Shown one piece after another: positions 12,001 through 23,037 of a DNA stretch of 64,000 nt (within the stretch, counting starts at the first letter, position 1; the number at the start of each line of letters is the position of its first letter). The translations under genes and the position numbers were made by a program. The notes beneath the pieces are model-generated. The model ran no database searches. It had not been told where the DNA came from and saw only the letters and a list, made by a program, of their open reading frames with translations. Source of the stretch: Diatrype stigma (Eukaryota > Ascomycota > Sordariomycetes > Xylariales > Diatrypaceae); the NCBI GenBank assembly GCA_022225965.2, contig JAKJXP020000030.1:62001-126000 (forward strand). The letters run 5' to 3'.

Positions 12001-14028
12001 GGCATCCCTCGAAGTCTCTGAGAGTCTTCAAGTAAACACCTCTTACCTGCCGAACTACTGACTACCTAGGTAAAAAGTCCTTTTCAAGTGCTATCGGCCA
12101 TCACGCGCATAGATGTGGCAATACAACCAAATTGGTCGTTGGTGGGCTGTCCTGCTGTCCTGCTTCCCGGCTCTACGTCCCGACGATCGAGCGTAGACCT
12201 CCAATCACACGCTGGGTTTAGTAGACTGAAGACAGTGCCGGACCCCACAACCTGGATATTGTATGTCTGCAAGGAATCCCTGAATAAACTCAGCTTCAGC
12301 GTCGCAGTGGGTTCGGGAACCGGAAGAGCGATACGCGAACTTCACCGCCCCGGCAGGGACAACAATACTTATTACTGACTACCATGTCGCCGAGGATGGC
12401 GCCGCCGCCTAACCTCCACGGAGCATCCGATAGTTGGGGTGTATTCGCAAAGTGCAGCCAGGAATATCCCCGATATAGGTCCATACGGCATGGGATGAAC
12501 TTCTGCAGCTGGCTGTTGGTCTGCTACCCAGAAAGCTTATTCGCTACAGCTTCTTCAGTCTCATGGTCCAGATTCACATGGCTCAAGTGGCAATCAGTTG
12601 CAACCTTTTTCCTCTTGTCTTTTTTTCCTTTCTTTTCTATATTCAACGGGACTAGAGTCTGTCTAGTGGTTGAAGAGGAAGTGCAGGCCAGTCATTTGGT
12701 GTCCTCTTGCATCGGGCCCTTCGTTTCGCCCTTAGTACCGAGCTTAGGAGACGTTGCTGCCCAGCTTCAATGCACACAACATGCTGCTTTACGAAATGGC
12801 ACCGAATGGCTACGGGGCTCTACGGGGCTCTCCGTGGCACCGCTCGGTTGGTCCTGATCATATACGATATGGCAGCTCCGGATGCGAATGCAATCGAAGC
12901 TCTACCCAGTGTGTGGTAGTGGGCTCATGTGACGAAGAGTCAATGCGGTGTTACCATATGGACAAGCGAGTAACACATCATAGGTCAGATCTGATATCCA
13001 GGAGGTTGCGTGATCTACCGATTATCTGAACATTGTCACTGCAGAGAGTTGTTTGGGTCTTAAGAGACCATGATAATGTTAGAAGTGATCAACAGGTCTC
13101 CGAGTAGCACATAAACTGGACACTTTCTTCCTTACGTTGGAGCTCAAGAGACCTCAGGCAGACTCTCTCCCTACACAGGCTCGAGTGGCATTGGGGTATC
13201 TTCTCTTGTTTGCTACTCCAAAGATGAGCAAGAGGAGTCTTGATGGGAGTCATTCATGCCCAATTCCTCGTTCCGGCGAAGAAAGACGGTGATCCTGTTG
13301 GTCGTAAACAAGCCCGGGTCCAGACATGGAAACACACCCAACGGCATGTTTAGCTGCATCTCTGACCGTTGTGCATGGAAACACTCGGGCAGCGCAGACG
13401 GAAGGAAGGAAATACGATGCCCATCACTGCCACTCCAGGGCTGACAGAAACAGATGCAGTGTATAGTGCCCGCAACACTCTGGCGGTGTCAGATACGGAG
13501 CTGAGATGGCAAGGTGGTACGACTTTCCAGCGTTCTGGTGCCTATCAATGATTCAGTGCCATCTTGAAGGGTTGAAGTGTTACAAGATTGGGTTGGTTTG
13601 TCAAGCAGCCTTACATGTATGTATGTACGTATGTGTGTCTGTATGTATTGTACAATAAAAAGTACCTACGAGGGGAAGTTCAATAACACGAGGGGTACCT
13701 AGGTTTCTACTGAGTGGAGTGGCTAAAGGGCGTGCCCCGCGTGCGCGCAGCCCGCGCTGGCAGACGATGTGGTCTATGTACCTAGGTACTTACATAATTT
13801 CGTACATGTAGGGCCTGAAATAGGGCCTGAGGGTGTCGCTTTGCTCTGCGGGCAAGGGCGGGGCTGCCACAGCACAGCTTTGCAGACTGGCCTACCTGGC
13901 CTACGTGCTAACGCTCCCCGTACTGCCATCCTGTAAGTACCTAACATGTAATAATAGCATGTTCGCATGCATATGTACCTGACTGAGTACCTGACTGAGT
14001 ATAGGCACCTGGCGAGCACTTCTCCTCA
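9066..14028. other. Gene-poor 5 kb intergenic region
   Basis: No recognisable gene on either strand. Open frames up to about 157 codons occur (for example 12384-12857 on the plus strand) but show no family similarity, no codon bias and no splice-supported continuation. The region contains ATACGTACATGG-type microsatellite (about 9576-9645), purine-rich tracts near 9940-9985 and 10077-10110, exact TACCTAGGTA palindromes at 9825, 12063 and 13779, and a (GTAT)n run near 13617-13648. Confidence 0.5.
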
Positions 14029-16677
14029 ATGCGTTTCTCCTCACTGTATCGAAGTACATCTTCGATATCGAGAAACTCTGCGTTACCCAAGCTTACACCA
14101 AATCGATTCCACCCAGCCCCTCGCATAGCCACCAATCATTTCAACCAGTTCCAGCGGAATTTCACCATGAACGCTGAAGACCTCAAGCACTACCTCGCTG
14201 ATGCCCCTCCCAGCGTCGTGAGGCTGGAGATCGAGAAGCATTTCGATGCCTTGACTGACAAGCAGAAGAGATATGCCCATTACATTAGTCGTGCCTCCTT
14301 TGATGGCGCCCGGATTGTTGCCCGGCAGATCTCCCCCGAGTCGGAGGCTATCTTTGATTTCATCCTGGCTCTGTACAAGACCTCCGGCGGCGACTGGAAA
14401 GGGCTGCAGACCAAAGCCGGCGTCTCGGATGATGAGCTGGAGCACTTCTTCTCCTATGCCGCCCAGTTCCTAGGGAATAATGGCAACTACAAGAGCTTCG
14501 GAGATGCCAAGTTCATCCCAAGATGCTCCGAAGCTACTTTCGCCGCCCTTGCCTCGACTTCCCCCGAGGCTGAGAAGCTCTACAAGGCTACCAATGGCGC
14601 CATATTCTCTGCTGACAACCCAGCCCTCCTGCACCTTGGTTATCCAGAGCAGGGACATATGACTACATACTACCCTAACTCTCCCGATATCACCAAGGCA
14701 GAAATCGAGGCAGTCTCGGCGTGGATGGAGAAAAAGGGGTTGCTGCCGGAAAACACACGACTACTCAAAGCTAAAGACGGATCTTTCGAGATTCTCATCG
14801 CGTCTGCCATCTCTACTGTCCCTGCTGAGGGCGGCGACATCGGGAAGGACACCCATTTCAAGGTTGAGGATGGACCCCTTGCTGGGAAGACCATCCAGTT
14901 GGTCTATGGCGACTACGCGAAAGAGATGGGTGCCATTGCTGCTGATATCAAGAAGGCCGCAGAGAATGGTGATAATGAGACGCAGAAGAACATGTGCAAC
15001 GCCTATGCCAAATCCTTCGAGACTGGATCCCTGCTCGCGTTCAAGGACAGCCAAAGGTACTGGATTCGGGACAAGGGCCCCATGGTGGAGTCCAACATCG
15101 GCTTCATCGAGACGTATCGAGACCCAGCGGGTGTCAGAGGCGAGTGGGAAGGCTTCACTGCTGTCGTGAACCTGGAACGGACACGGGCTTTCGGGGCACT
15201 GGTCGATGCTGCTCCGTCGCTCATCCCTCTACTGCCTTGGAACAAGGACTTCGAGAAAGACAAGTTTTTGAGTCCGGATTTCACGTCCCTCGAAGTCCTG
15301 ACATTTTCTGGTTCGGGCATACCGGCTGGCATCAACATTCCCAATTACGACGATAGTAAGCATCCCGTAGCCTCCTTGCAGTCTGGCACTACGTCGGAAG
15401 AGCACAAAAGGGGTTCTCCATCCCTGAGTCATTATTCAGAACACACAGTCCTTTTTCTTCCAATCAAGTATTGGTGTGCTAACACTAAATGTTATAGTCC
15501 GACAGTCAGAAGGTTTCAAGAATGTGTCGCTAGGTAATGTGCTAAGCGCAAAGGCGCCGAACGAGAAGATACCCTTCATAAACGAGAAGGACCTTGAGGT
15601 GTACCAAAAATACCGCGATGCAGCTTTCGAGGTGCAGGTTGGTTTACACGAGCTTACTGGCCACGGCTGTGGAAAGCTTCTTCGGTATGTACAATATTAC
15701 CCATTCATTTCATGCTTTAAGCCTTGCTGCCCCTGAGACCTTTTTACTCTGGTTAATTCAAGTCATAAATACTAACCTGTTCTTAGTACGTACCACGATA
15801 ACCCTTTACTGATACTACCTATTATTGCATCCTTAGATGTTCCCGGAACACACACACATACCCCACACAAAATCTTGGGAGGCGCAACAGATAATGCTAA
15901 CGTACAGTAGAGGAGACTTCTCCAGGAACCTTCAACTTCGACAAGGAGAACCCGCCTATCTCCCCCCTCACAGGTAAGCCCGTGACGTCCTGGTACGGGC
16001 CGGGACAGACATGGGGCTCCGTCTTCGGTAGCCTCGCCGGTGCCTACGAGGAGTGCCGCGCCGAGCTGGTCGCCATGTACCTGAGTTGCGAGTTCCCCGT
16101 GCTTAAGATCTTCGGGTTCGGCGATGGCTCGGTCGACCTCGACGGCCCGGCCGGCGACGTCCTCTACGCGTCCTACCTCTCGATGGCCCGGGCCGGCCTC
16201 GCATCGCTGGAGATGTGGGACCCGAAGAGCCGGAAGTGGGGGCAGCCGCACTCGCAGGCGCGCTTCAGCATCCTGCAGTGCTTCCTGCAGGCGGGCGACG
16301 GCTTTTGCGAGCTGGAGGGCGCCTCGCCCGACGCCTCGCCCGACGCCGACCTGTCGGGCCTGCAGATCCGCCTGGACCGCGCCAAGATCCTCACGACGGG
16401 CCGCCGCGCCGTCGGCGACTACCTCCAGAAGCTGCACGTCTACAAGGCCACGGCGGACGTCGAGGCCGGCAGCCGCTTCTTCCTCGGCATGACCGAGGTC
16501 GACGCCGACTTCTGGGGCCGCCGCGTCCGCGCCGAGGTCCTGCGCAACAAGCAGCCCCGCAAGGTCTTCGTCCAGGCCAACACCTACCTCGACGAGGCCA
16601 CCGGCAAGGTCGCCCTCAAGCACTACGACGCCACGCCCCAGGGCTTGATCCAGAGCTGGGCCGAGCGCCGGGTATGA
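14029..16677 (+). CDS. Dipeptidyl peptidase III (zinc metallopeptidase M49)
   Basis: Zinc-dependent exopeptidase that releases N-terminal dipeptides from short peptides. Exon 1 is 14029-15355; exon 2 is 15498 to about 15683; exon 3 is about 15911-16677; total about 759 residues from the upstream ATG or 713 from the ATG at 14167. The zinc motif HELTGH is at about 493-498 and the second motif EECRAE at about 551-556, both M49 hallmarks. The first intron (gtaagc...tatag) restores an Ile codon in '[14 protein letters not shown]'. The second junction is odd. To give the family's usual 'GKLLQET' the donor would have to start one base before the consensus gtatgt; using gtatgt shifts the frame. An alternative (gtacaa at 15689 with AG at 15912) keeps frame but inserts RY. 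The 46-residue extension before 'MNAEDLK' looks like a mitochondrial presequence. Confidence 0.9.
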
Positions 16678-17352
16678 AACGACTGACTATGAAAGTTTAC
16701 AATGCGGAATCTAGTGAGTTAGGGCATCATAAAACCGGTGTTCCCACCCCATCTAAAGGGGAAGGGGAGGGGATGATAGCATATGTAGCGTACGTAAAGT
16801 GAGCGAATCCATCTACCCTACAAGAGTCACTTGGCTGCTACTCAAGTAAGAATGGCTCTGATAAGCCGACCGAATTGCTGCTTTCACATGCCCGTGGTTT
16901 TTTGTCTTGGCACCCAAATAATGTCGTCACCTGTGAGCATCGAAGCATCTCGTAAGTTTGCGGTCGAAGCCATCCGTAGGTTTTCAACGATCGTGAGTGA
17001 ACCCAACCCGAACTCCTGTAAATGAATGAAAGTCAATGCAACCTCCCAAGAGTTCTTCAAATGAAACAAATCATCCACAGCACATCCGACAGACAGATTT
17101 TGAAAACGTCACAATCATGCATAGGCACTTGCTTGTCTTCATGTTCATTGTTGATGAGAACCTCAATTACAGACGCCAGAATCAATGTTGACCGATGCCT
17201 ATTAACGTCCAGATGCAATTGGCAAAGCCATCCCAGTTCCGCGATTTACCGTCCGCAACCTCTGTTTATATTCTTTTCATCCCCCCCTCCCTCGAAAACA
17301 AGCAAGCCCTTCTCTCCCCGGAGCCTTCCCTCCCTGGGGAAAGAAGAAAAAT
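16678..17352. other. Convergent intergenic region DPP3/eL6
   Basis: About 675 bp with the 3' ends of two converging genes. No coding or RNA feature is recognised. Confidence 0.5.
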
Positions 17353-18403
17353 CTACCACTGCATCTCGTGGGGCTTGTCGCCCTTGCGCAAGCTGAAAGA
17401 GCTGGCAAGGTAGCTGGCGAGGAACTCGACCTTCTTGATGTTGGCAATCAGGGCCTTGTCGATGACCTTCTGGTCCGCTGCCCGGCTGCTGTTGATCTCC
17501 TTCTTCTGTAGTAAAGATAGCACATTAGCTGGTGTTCCCTTGCATAGCATTTGCTCTCGCCTCCACCGTGGGGGCGTTCGTACCTGCGGCTTCTCGCCCT
17601 GCTGGAAGAAAGCCTCCTCGCTGGCCTTGTCCTTCGCCTTCTCCTTGGTGAAGTAGCTGGCTTGTGAGACCTCGTCGATCTTGGCCTGGTCGAGGCCGGC
17701 TAGGTCGACTTGGTAGGATGTGGCGATGACGTATCGCGAGTTGACCCGTCGCAGAGGGACACCGTTGACCTTGAAGGGGCCGGTAACGAGGAGGACACCC
17801 TGCTCGAGAGTCTTGAGGAGAACGACGCGCTTGCCTCGGAATCGACCAGCGAGGAGAATGAGGACAGTGCCGGGCTGAAGGGTTTTTCTGGGGGTCCAGG
17901 CTCGGATGGACTTGCGGACCTGTGGTAGGAAAGCAGTCAGTATGTGCCATATCAACATATATCGTTTGCCATGTGGTGGTGTCCAATCGAAACAGAGTAA
18001 TAGCCCCCAACGATTCCCATCTAGTCCTGCGCTGCAATGTGCGATCACAATTATGTGACGTCTTGTGCGCAACGCAAGACCAATGCTTTCCCTCGCACGA
18101 TATCCCAAGGCTCGGTGCTGCGGCCACCGCGGAACAATTTCTAACCCCAATCCAAGTCGCAATCATTCGCTCCAGCCGGAACTGTTCACGTCACGCGAAA
18201 AGGATGCCAGGAGGTGCCAGGAATATGCCGCGAAATCGTTGCTAACTGTGCGAATTGGACACGAGGCATAATCTCATGCGGGAACTCACCGTCTTGGGCG
18301 CGGGCGTGTCCTCAGCCGGGTACCATTTCTGGGCCTTCTGGGAGTGGTGAGGGACCTCCCGGGTGGACTTTCCGAACGTCTTCTGGGTGGTCGGCTGCGA
18401 CAT
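17353..18403 (-). CDS. RPL6: 60S ribosomal protein eL6 (RPL6)
   Basis: Component of the large cytosolic ribosomal subunit. Three exons on the minus strand, 18403-18290, 17919-17584 and 17505-17353, all in phase 0, give 200 residues, the fungal eL6 length. The conserved core includes 'PGTVLILLAGRFRGKRVV', 'LLKTLEQGVLLVTGPFKVNG', 'VPLRRVNSRYVIATS' and the C-terminal 'QKVIDKALI'. The start (MSQPTTQKTFGKSTREV) is basic and follows a purine-poor leader. The first intron is 370 bp, long for this genome, which is common for early introns of fungal ribosomal protein genes. It is divergent from RPN13. Confidence 0.95.
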
Positions 18404-19249
18404 CGTGAGGTTGGGCGTCGGGTTGCTGTCGTGTCGTGTCGGGAAGGGTGGAAAGTTAGTTCCTTTAAAGTCCGAGACTGGCTCTTTGGGTTGGAGTTGG
18501 AGATCAGTCCAAATCTCGAAAAATTGTGTGGGCTGCAGTTTAGGCGATTTTGGAAAGAAACCCTGTGTGGCAGCCGATTGAGCCTATCAGCCTATCGGTG
18601 CGGGTGTGGCTTGTTATCAGCATCCGTTGTTGGGGCCGTTGAGTAATCATGCGCTAGAAATTTAGAGATGTGGCTTGTTAACTACACTGGCTGGCTGCCT
18701 GGTGCAGGTGCATGCGGGCCCCGGGGCCATCGCCATCGCCATCTTGGCTTGGCACCTGCAGTAGCGTTTGGCAGAGCAGGCAAAGACTGAGACGCTGTTG
18801 AAGGTGGCCCAAGCTCCTTCCCTCTTAAGCCAGCTGCTCACTCACTAGGGGCAGGGGCCAATAGCCAGTAGCCAGTAGCCAGTACCGTAGCCAGTAACTT
18901 TAGCCAGTAACTGCGAACGCATACCTACGTACTTGCCTAGTACGTCGGTAGGTCGTAGTTACGAGGCTCCCTGGTAGCCTGCATATGTCATTCTCTCTCC
19001 TTCCACCAAAGAACAACCTGAGGAATACCGTACGCAACCGTATGCCATACATGATCTGATGATCTAGATTGGCCTTCACCACCTTCTCTACTGCCCGTTA
19101 ACTAATTCTCTTCACTATCGAACAATAGATTTCGTTTCGATTTGGTTGTCCTGGCTGCCTGATTTGATATACATCATCAGTCTTCCTTCCCAATTCCCAC
19201 TTCCTACTTCCCACCTTCCAAGGAGACGCTCTCCCCCCCGCCTTCGACC
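18404..19249. promoter_or_regulatory. Divergent promoter region eL6 / RPN13
   Basis: About 845 bp between a ribosomal protein gene and a proteasome subunit gene. A degenerate tandem repeat of TAGCCAG(TA) units, about six copies, lies at 18862-18912, and a (CATCGC)n-like triplet run occurs at about 18727-18742. No coding segment is supported. Confidence 0.4.
18862..18912. repeat. Short tandem repeat of TAGCCAGTA units
   Basis: About six imperfect copies of an AGCCAGTA-type unit with short spacers, in the shared upstream region of eL6 and RPN13. Confidence 0.75.
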
Positions 19250-20925
19250 ATGTCTATATCGCCCATTATAACATTCAAGGCGGGCAAATGCCAAGTCGAC
19301 GTTCGTCCAGTCTTCACGGCCGCAAACCGGGAAACGAACGATGTGCTAACCTAGACGCCAGACCTCCTCAAAACCTTACAAAGTCAAGCCTGAGACGCAG
19401 CCGGGCTATGTCTACCTCTACTCGGAAGATGGTGAGCTCCTAAAAAGCCTTCCATCCTGTAGCCACATATAGGCAGCCAATATGCTTACGAATCCCCTTA
19501 GATCTGATTCACTTCTGCTGGAGAGAGCGGACCGCCTCCCTCGACGAGCCCGAGCTCGACCTCGTCATGGTCCCCACCGACGGACACTTCCTGCCCTACG
19601 ACGCCAAGAACCAGCCACACGCCAGCGCGAAGACGAACGGGCGCGTGTTCGTCCTCAAGTTCCTGTCCTCCTCCCAGCGACACCTCTTCTGGCTGCAGTC
19701 GAAGCCCCAGGGCCGCAACGGCGACCCCACCTGGTTCAGCCCGCGGGACCGCAAGATCGGCGAGATCGTCGACGCCCTGCTGCAGGGCGAGGAAGTCAAC
19801 GTCGCCCGTGAGCTCGCCTCGATCCGCAACAGCAACAATGACGACGACAGCGGCCGCCGCGACAACGACGACGACGAGGCCATGGAGGACGTCGAGGGCC
19901 ACGGCGACCCGAACGACCCCCGCGGAGGCACAGGTACTGGCGGTGCCGGCGCCGGCGCCACGGGCGGCGACGTGCGAGAAGAAGGCGAGAACGCCCGCGA
20001 GGGGGGAGAAGATGGAGCCAGAGCGTAGGTGATTTGATATTGCATTCTACATTTTTACTGGGCAGGCTGTTCCGCGGAGGGGAATCTTGCTTGTGCGAAA
20101 AGCAACACCAAAAACTGCACTGTATTTGGCGCGCATAAGACCAGAAGAGAAAGAGAGAGATAATCACTACAGATACCATATGTGCTTGTCGTTGTGCTGT
20201 CATGTACTATTAGCGAGACCGGGGTTACCCGATGAATGACAAACAAGAAACGGAATACAATAGCATTTCCGACGTCGTACACACGCGCGCCTACACTACT
20301 CGAACCAAAGTGCTAACTCATGTCTCTGCTACTTAGTGCTGCTGGTTCTTCCGGTGACGTCGACGCCGCCACGGCCGTGCAGAACTTCCTGAACTCGTTG
20401 AGAAACCAAGGAGGGGGCGCAGGCGCAGGCGCAGGAGCTGGCGCGGGAGGCGCGGGAGGCGCGGGAGGCACGGGAGGCAAGCTATACCCGATGCTCTCGG
20501 ACCTGCTCCCGCCGCCCACCACGGTGCCCGTGATCCGGACGGCGACGGAGCAGCAGGTCGACGAACTGCTGGCGTTCCTGCCGCCGGCGGTGCTCGTCAT
20601 CGCGCAGCAGGGCGACACGGACGACGAGGCCGGCGAGACGGAGCAGCCGACGGCGGCGGCGGTCGAGGCGGCGCGGCAGGCCATGAGCCTCGGGCAGAAG
20701 AAGGCGCTGCTCGAGAAGGTGCTGCGGAGCCCGCAGTTCCACCAGAGCCTCGCGAGCCTCACCATGGCGATCCGCGACGGCGGCCTGCCCAGCATCGCCG
20801 ACGCGCTCGCCGTCGACGTCGAGAACGGCGGCTACGTGCGCGGCGGCCGGTCCGTGCCGCTCGGCGGCGGCGAGGCCGTCGAGGCGTTCGTCGAGGGCGT
20901 GAAGAGGACGGTGCAGAAGAAGTAG
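19250..20925 (+). CDS. RPN13: Proteasome ubiquitin receptor RPN13 (ADRM1 homologue)
   Basis: Subunit of the 26S proteasome base that binds ubiquitin chains through its Pru domain and recruits and activates the deubiquitinase UCH37 through its C-terminal DEUBAD domain. Four exons, 19250-19300, 19362-19431, 19502-20024 and 20337-20925, join in frame to 410 residues. The Pru domain spans about residues 5-125 ('ITFKAGKCQVD', 'KPGYVYLYSEDDLIHFCW'-type strand, 'RVFVLKFLSSSQRHLFWLQ'). An acidic Asn/Asp-rich and Gly-rich linker follows, then a GAGAG repeat, then the helical DEUBAD ('VDELLAFLPPAVL', 'LGQKKALLEKVLRSPQFHQS'). The DEUBAD shows that this is the long form, unlike the short S. cerevisiae Rpn13. 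The last intron (312 bp) has its donor gtaggt overlapping an in-frame TAG, so retention would give a Pru-only protein. Confidence 0.9.
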
Positions 20926-21546
20926 GGGGCGGGAAGGAAATAAAACGAATGAAAGAAAGAAAGAATGGAGGGAAAAGAAGGCTTGTCCCTGGCCCGATTA
21001 CATAGGGTAGGATATGACAGGTAATTTCATACCTAGAGAGACGTGTACATATCCAGGCCTACGATGCATAACACACCGTCCATCAAAGATGCCCCTGGCC
21101 TTCCGATACGAGACTATTTCTTTGTGATTCTTTCTGCACTATATATATGGACTTCAAACAGTTGCTTAATTTTGTTATTTTGATCCCCTTCCCCCTTTTA
21201 CCCTGCCCCTGAAGCGCCTGGATGATGATGTTGAAGTCGAACTACCGCTTGCTTGCCTTTGTCACCCCCCCCCCCCCCCCCCCCCCCCAACCCGGCCCTC
21301 TTGTGCCCTTTAGCAAGCAGTAAAACCATGCAGACCTTTTTCGTAACACGCACGTAATTACACACGAAGTTAGCATCAGACGACAACACATCTAAACGTT
21401 AAAAGCCAAATACTCTCTGTCCCCTCCGGACCCCTCCGGGTCTTTCGCCCCCCGCCCCCCGCCCCTTTTCCATAATTTTGTATTTTATCTACACTTGCGG
21501 ATTCTAGAGTTTTAATAACCCCCTCCCCTGAGACGGCATTCGTTTT
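20926..21546. other. Convergent intergenic region RPN13/GCV1 with poly-C tract
   Basis: About 620 bp between converging genes. It contains an uninterrupted run of 24 C at 21265-21288 and a (CCCCCGC)n patch near 21448-21463. No gene is recognised. Confidence 0.6.
21265..21288. repeat. Homopolymer of 24 C residues
   Basis: Unbroken cytosine tract in the shared 3' region of RPN13 and GCV1. Such tracts are prone to length error in sequencing, so the exact count should be treated with caution. Confidence 0.9.
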
Positions 21547-23037
21547 CTAAGCGCTGCCGCTGTCCCCCTTCCAGTACTTGGTCGGCACGAACGGCATCTT
21601 GGTGACGACGGCCTTGCGCGGGCGGCCGCGCACGACGACCTCGACCTCGGTGCCGGCCTTGTGCAGGCCGTCGCGGAGGTAGCCCATGGCGATGTTCTTG
21701 CCGAGCGTGGGGCTGGGGCAGCCGCTGGTGACGACGCCGATCCTGTCGCCCGTGGCCGGGTCGAGGATCTCGGCGCCCTCGCGCGCGGGCGCGCCCTCGA
21801 CGACGAGGCCGGCGCGCCGCCGCTCCACGCCCGCGCCTCCTTTGCTCCGGGGCGTCAGCTGCGGCAGCACGACCTCGGCGCCGTGGAAGGCGCCCTCGGC
21901 CGGGTCGGTGGCGTGGCGCCGGTCGCGCCCCACGATCCAGCCCAGCGCCGCCTCGGCCGGCGTCGTCGTGTCGTCTAGGTCGTGCCCGTACAGGCACATG
22001 CCGGCCTCGAGGCGCAGGCTGTCGCGGGCCCCGAGCCCGGCCAGCTGCAGCCGCTCCGGGCCCGCTGCCGAGAGCAGAGCCTCCGCCACGGCCACCGCGT
22101 CCGCCGGCGCGATCGAGATCTCGAACCCGTCCTCGCCCGTGTACCCCCCGCGGCTGACCAGCACGGGGGCCGCGGCCGCCTTCAGCGCCACGAACCGGCT
22201 CTGCCCGAAGTACAGCTCGCGCAGGCGCGCCGCCTCCTCGGGGCTGGCCACGACCTCGGCGAGGATGGCCTCGGCGAGCGGGCCCTGCAGGGCGACGAGG
22301 CCCCAGCCGTCTTGGACCTCCCAGCTGACGTCCCGGTCGCTGTGGCCCTTGCTAGCCTCCCGCCACTTCTGCAGCTCCTCGCCGAGGTACGCGAGGTCCT
22401 TGTCGCGGCAGGCGGCGTTGGTGACGACGTAGAAGGACTGGTCGTCGCCGAGCTTGGTGACGATGGTGTCGTCGACGATGCCGCCGGTTCCCGGCCACAG
22501 CAGCGCGCTGAGGGTGCTGCCGTGGCGCGGCAGCGCGGCGATGCTGCCGGGGGTCACGCGCTGCAGGAAGGCGGCCGCGCCCGGCCCTTCGAACCGGTGC
22601 TGGACCATGTGGCCGACGTCGAAGAGCGAGGCGTGCGACCGCGTGAAGTGGTGCGACGCCGCCACCCCCTGCGAGGCGTACTGCACCGGCATCGCGAACC
22701 CGCCAAACGGCACCATCTTGGCCCCGTGCGCGACGTGCAGGTCGTAGAGCGGCGTCTTCTTCAGCGGGCCGCCTTCGGGCGGGGAGGAGGAGGACGCATA
22801 TTGCCTGCTGCTGCTCTGGAGCGAGAGCTGGGGAAACCTGGCGGCGGCGGCGGCAGCAGTGTTTCTGATGAGGCTTCCGGCTGGCGTTGCTGTTGGCGTC
22901 CGTCTTTGTAGGCTTAGACTTGCATTGGTTGTAAGGGATGCTGAGGATATCCTCGACACGGGTCTGGACGGTATCGGGGTACTAGATGATGCCCTCAGAG
23001 CTGTTCTCGCTTGGGGTAGAGCTCGTTGGAGGTTCAT
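21547..23037 (-). CDS. GCV1: Glycine cleavage system T protein (aminomethyltransferase)
   Basis: Mitochondrial enzyme (EC 2.1.2.10) that transfers the methylene carbon from the H-protein aminomethyl-lipoate arm to tetrahydrofolate, releasing ammonia. It is a single exon of 496 residues. The first 85 residues are rich in Arg, Ser, Thr and Ala and form a long mitochondrial presequence. The GcvT fold starts at 'LYDLHVAHGAKMVPFGGFA', continues with 'SLFDVGHM', the folate-binding 'GGIVDDTIV', 'GYTGEDGFEIS', 'LEAGMCLYGHDLD' and ends with 'GCPSPTLGKNIAMGYL'. The frame stays open upstream to an ATG at 23223, through a 12-bp repeat. I chose 23037 because it starts a typical presequence. The sequence is strongly GC-rich in the third codon position. 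Confidence 0.95.
   Translation of the reverse strand: MNLQRALPQARTALRASSSTPIPSRPVSRISSASLTTNASLSLQRRTPTATPAGSLIRNTAAAAAARFPQLSLQSSSRQYASSSSPPEGGPLKKTPLYDLHVAHGAKMVPFGGFAMPVQYASQGVAASHHFTRSHASLFDVGHMVQHRFEGPGAAAFLQRVTPGSIAALPRHGSTLSALLWPGTGGIVDDTIVTKLGDDQSFYVVTNAACRDKDLAYLGEELQKWREASKGHSDRDVSWEVQDGWGLVALQGPLAEAILAEVVASPEEAARLRELYFGQSRFVALKAAAAPVLVSRGGYTGEDGFEISIAPADAVAVAEALLSAAGPERLQLAGLGARDSLRLEAGMCLYGHDLDDTTTPAEAALGWIVGRDRRHATDPAEGAFHGAEVVLPQLTPRSKGGAGVERRRAGLVVEGAPAREGAEILDPATGDRIGVVTSGCPSPTLGKNIAMGYLRDGLHKAGTEVEVVVRGRPRKAVVTKMPFVPTKYWKGDSGSA

Noticed and set aside
12384..12857. 157-codon plus-strand open frame in the gene-poor region
   Set aside because: No family resemblance, several overlapping frames on both strands, no splice-supported partner exon.
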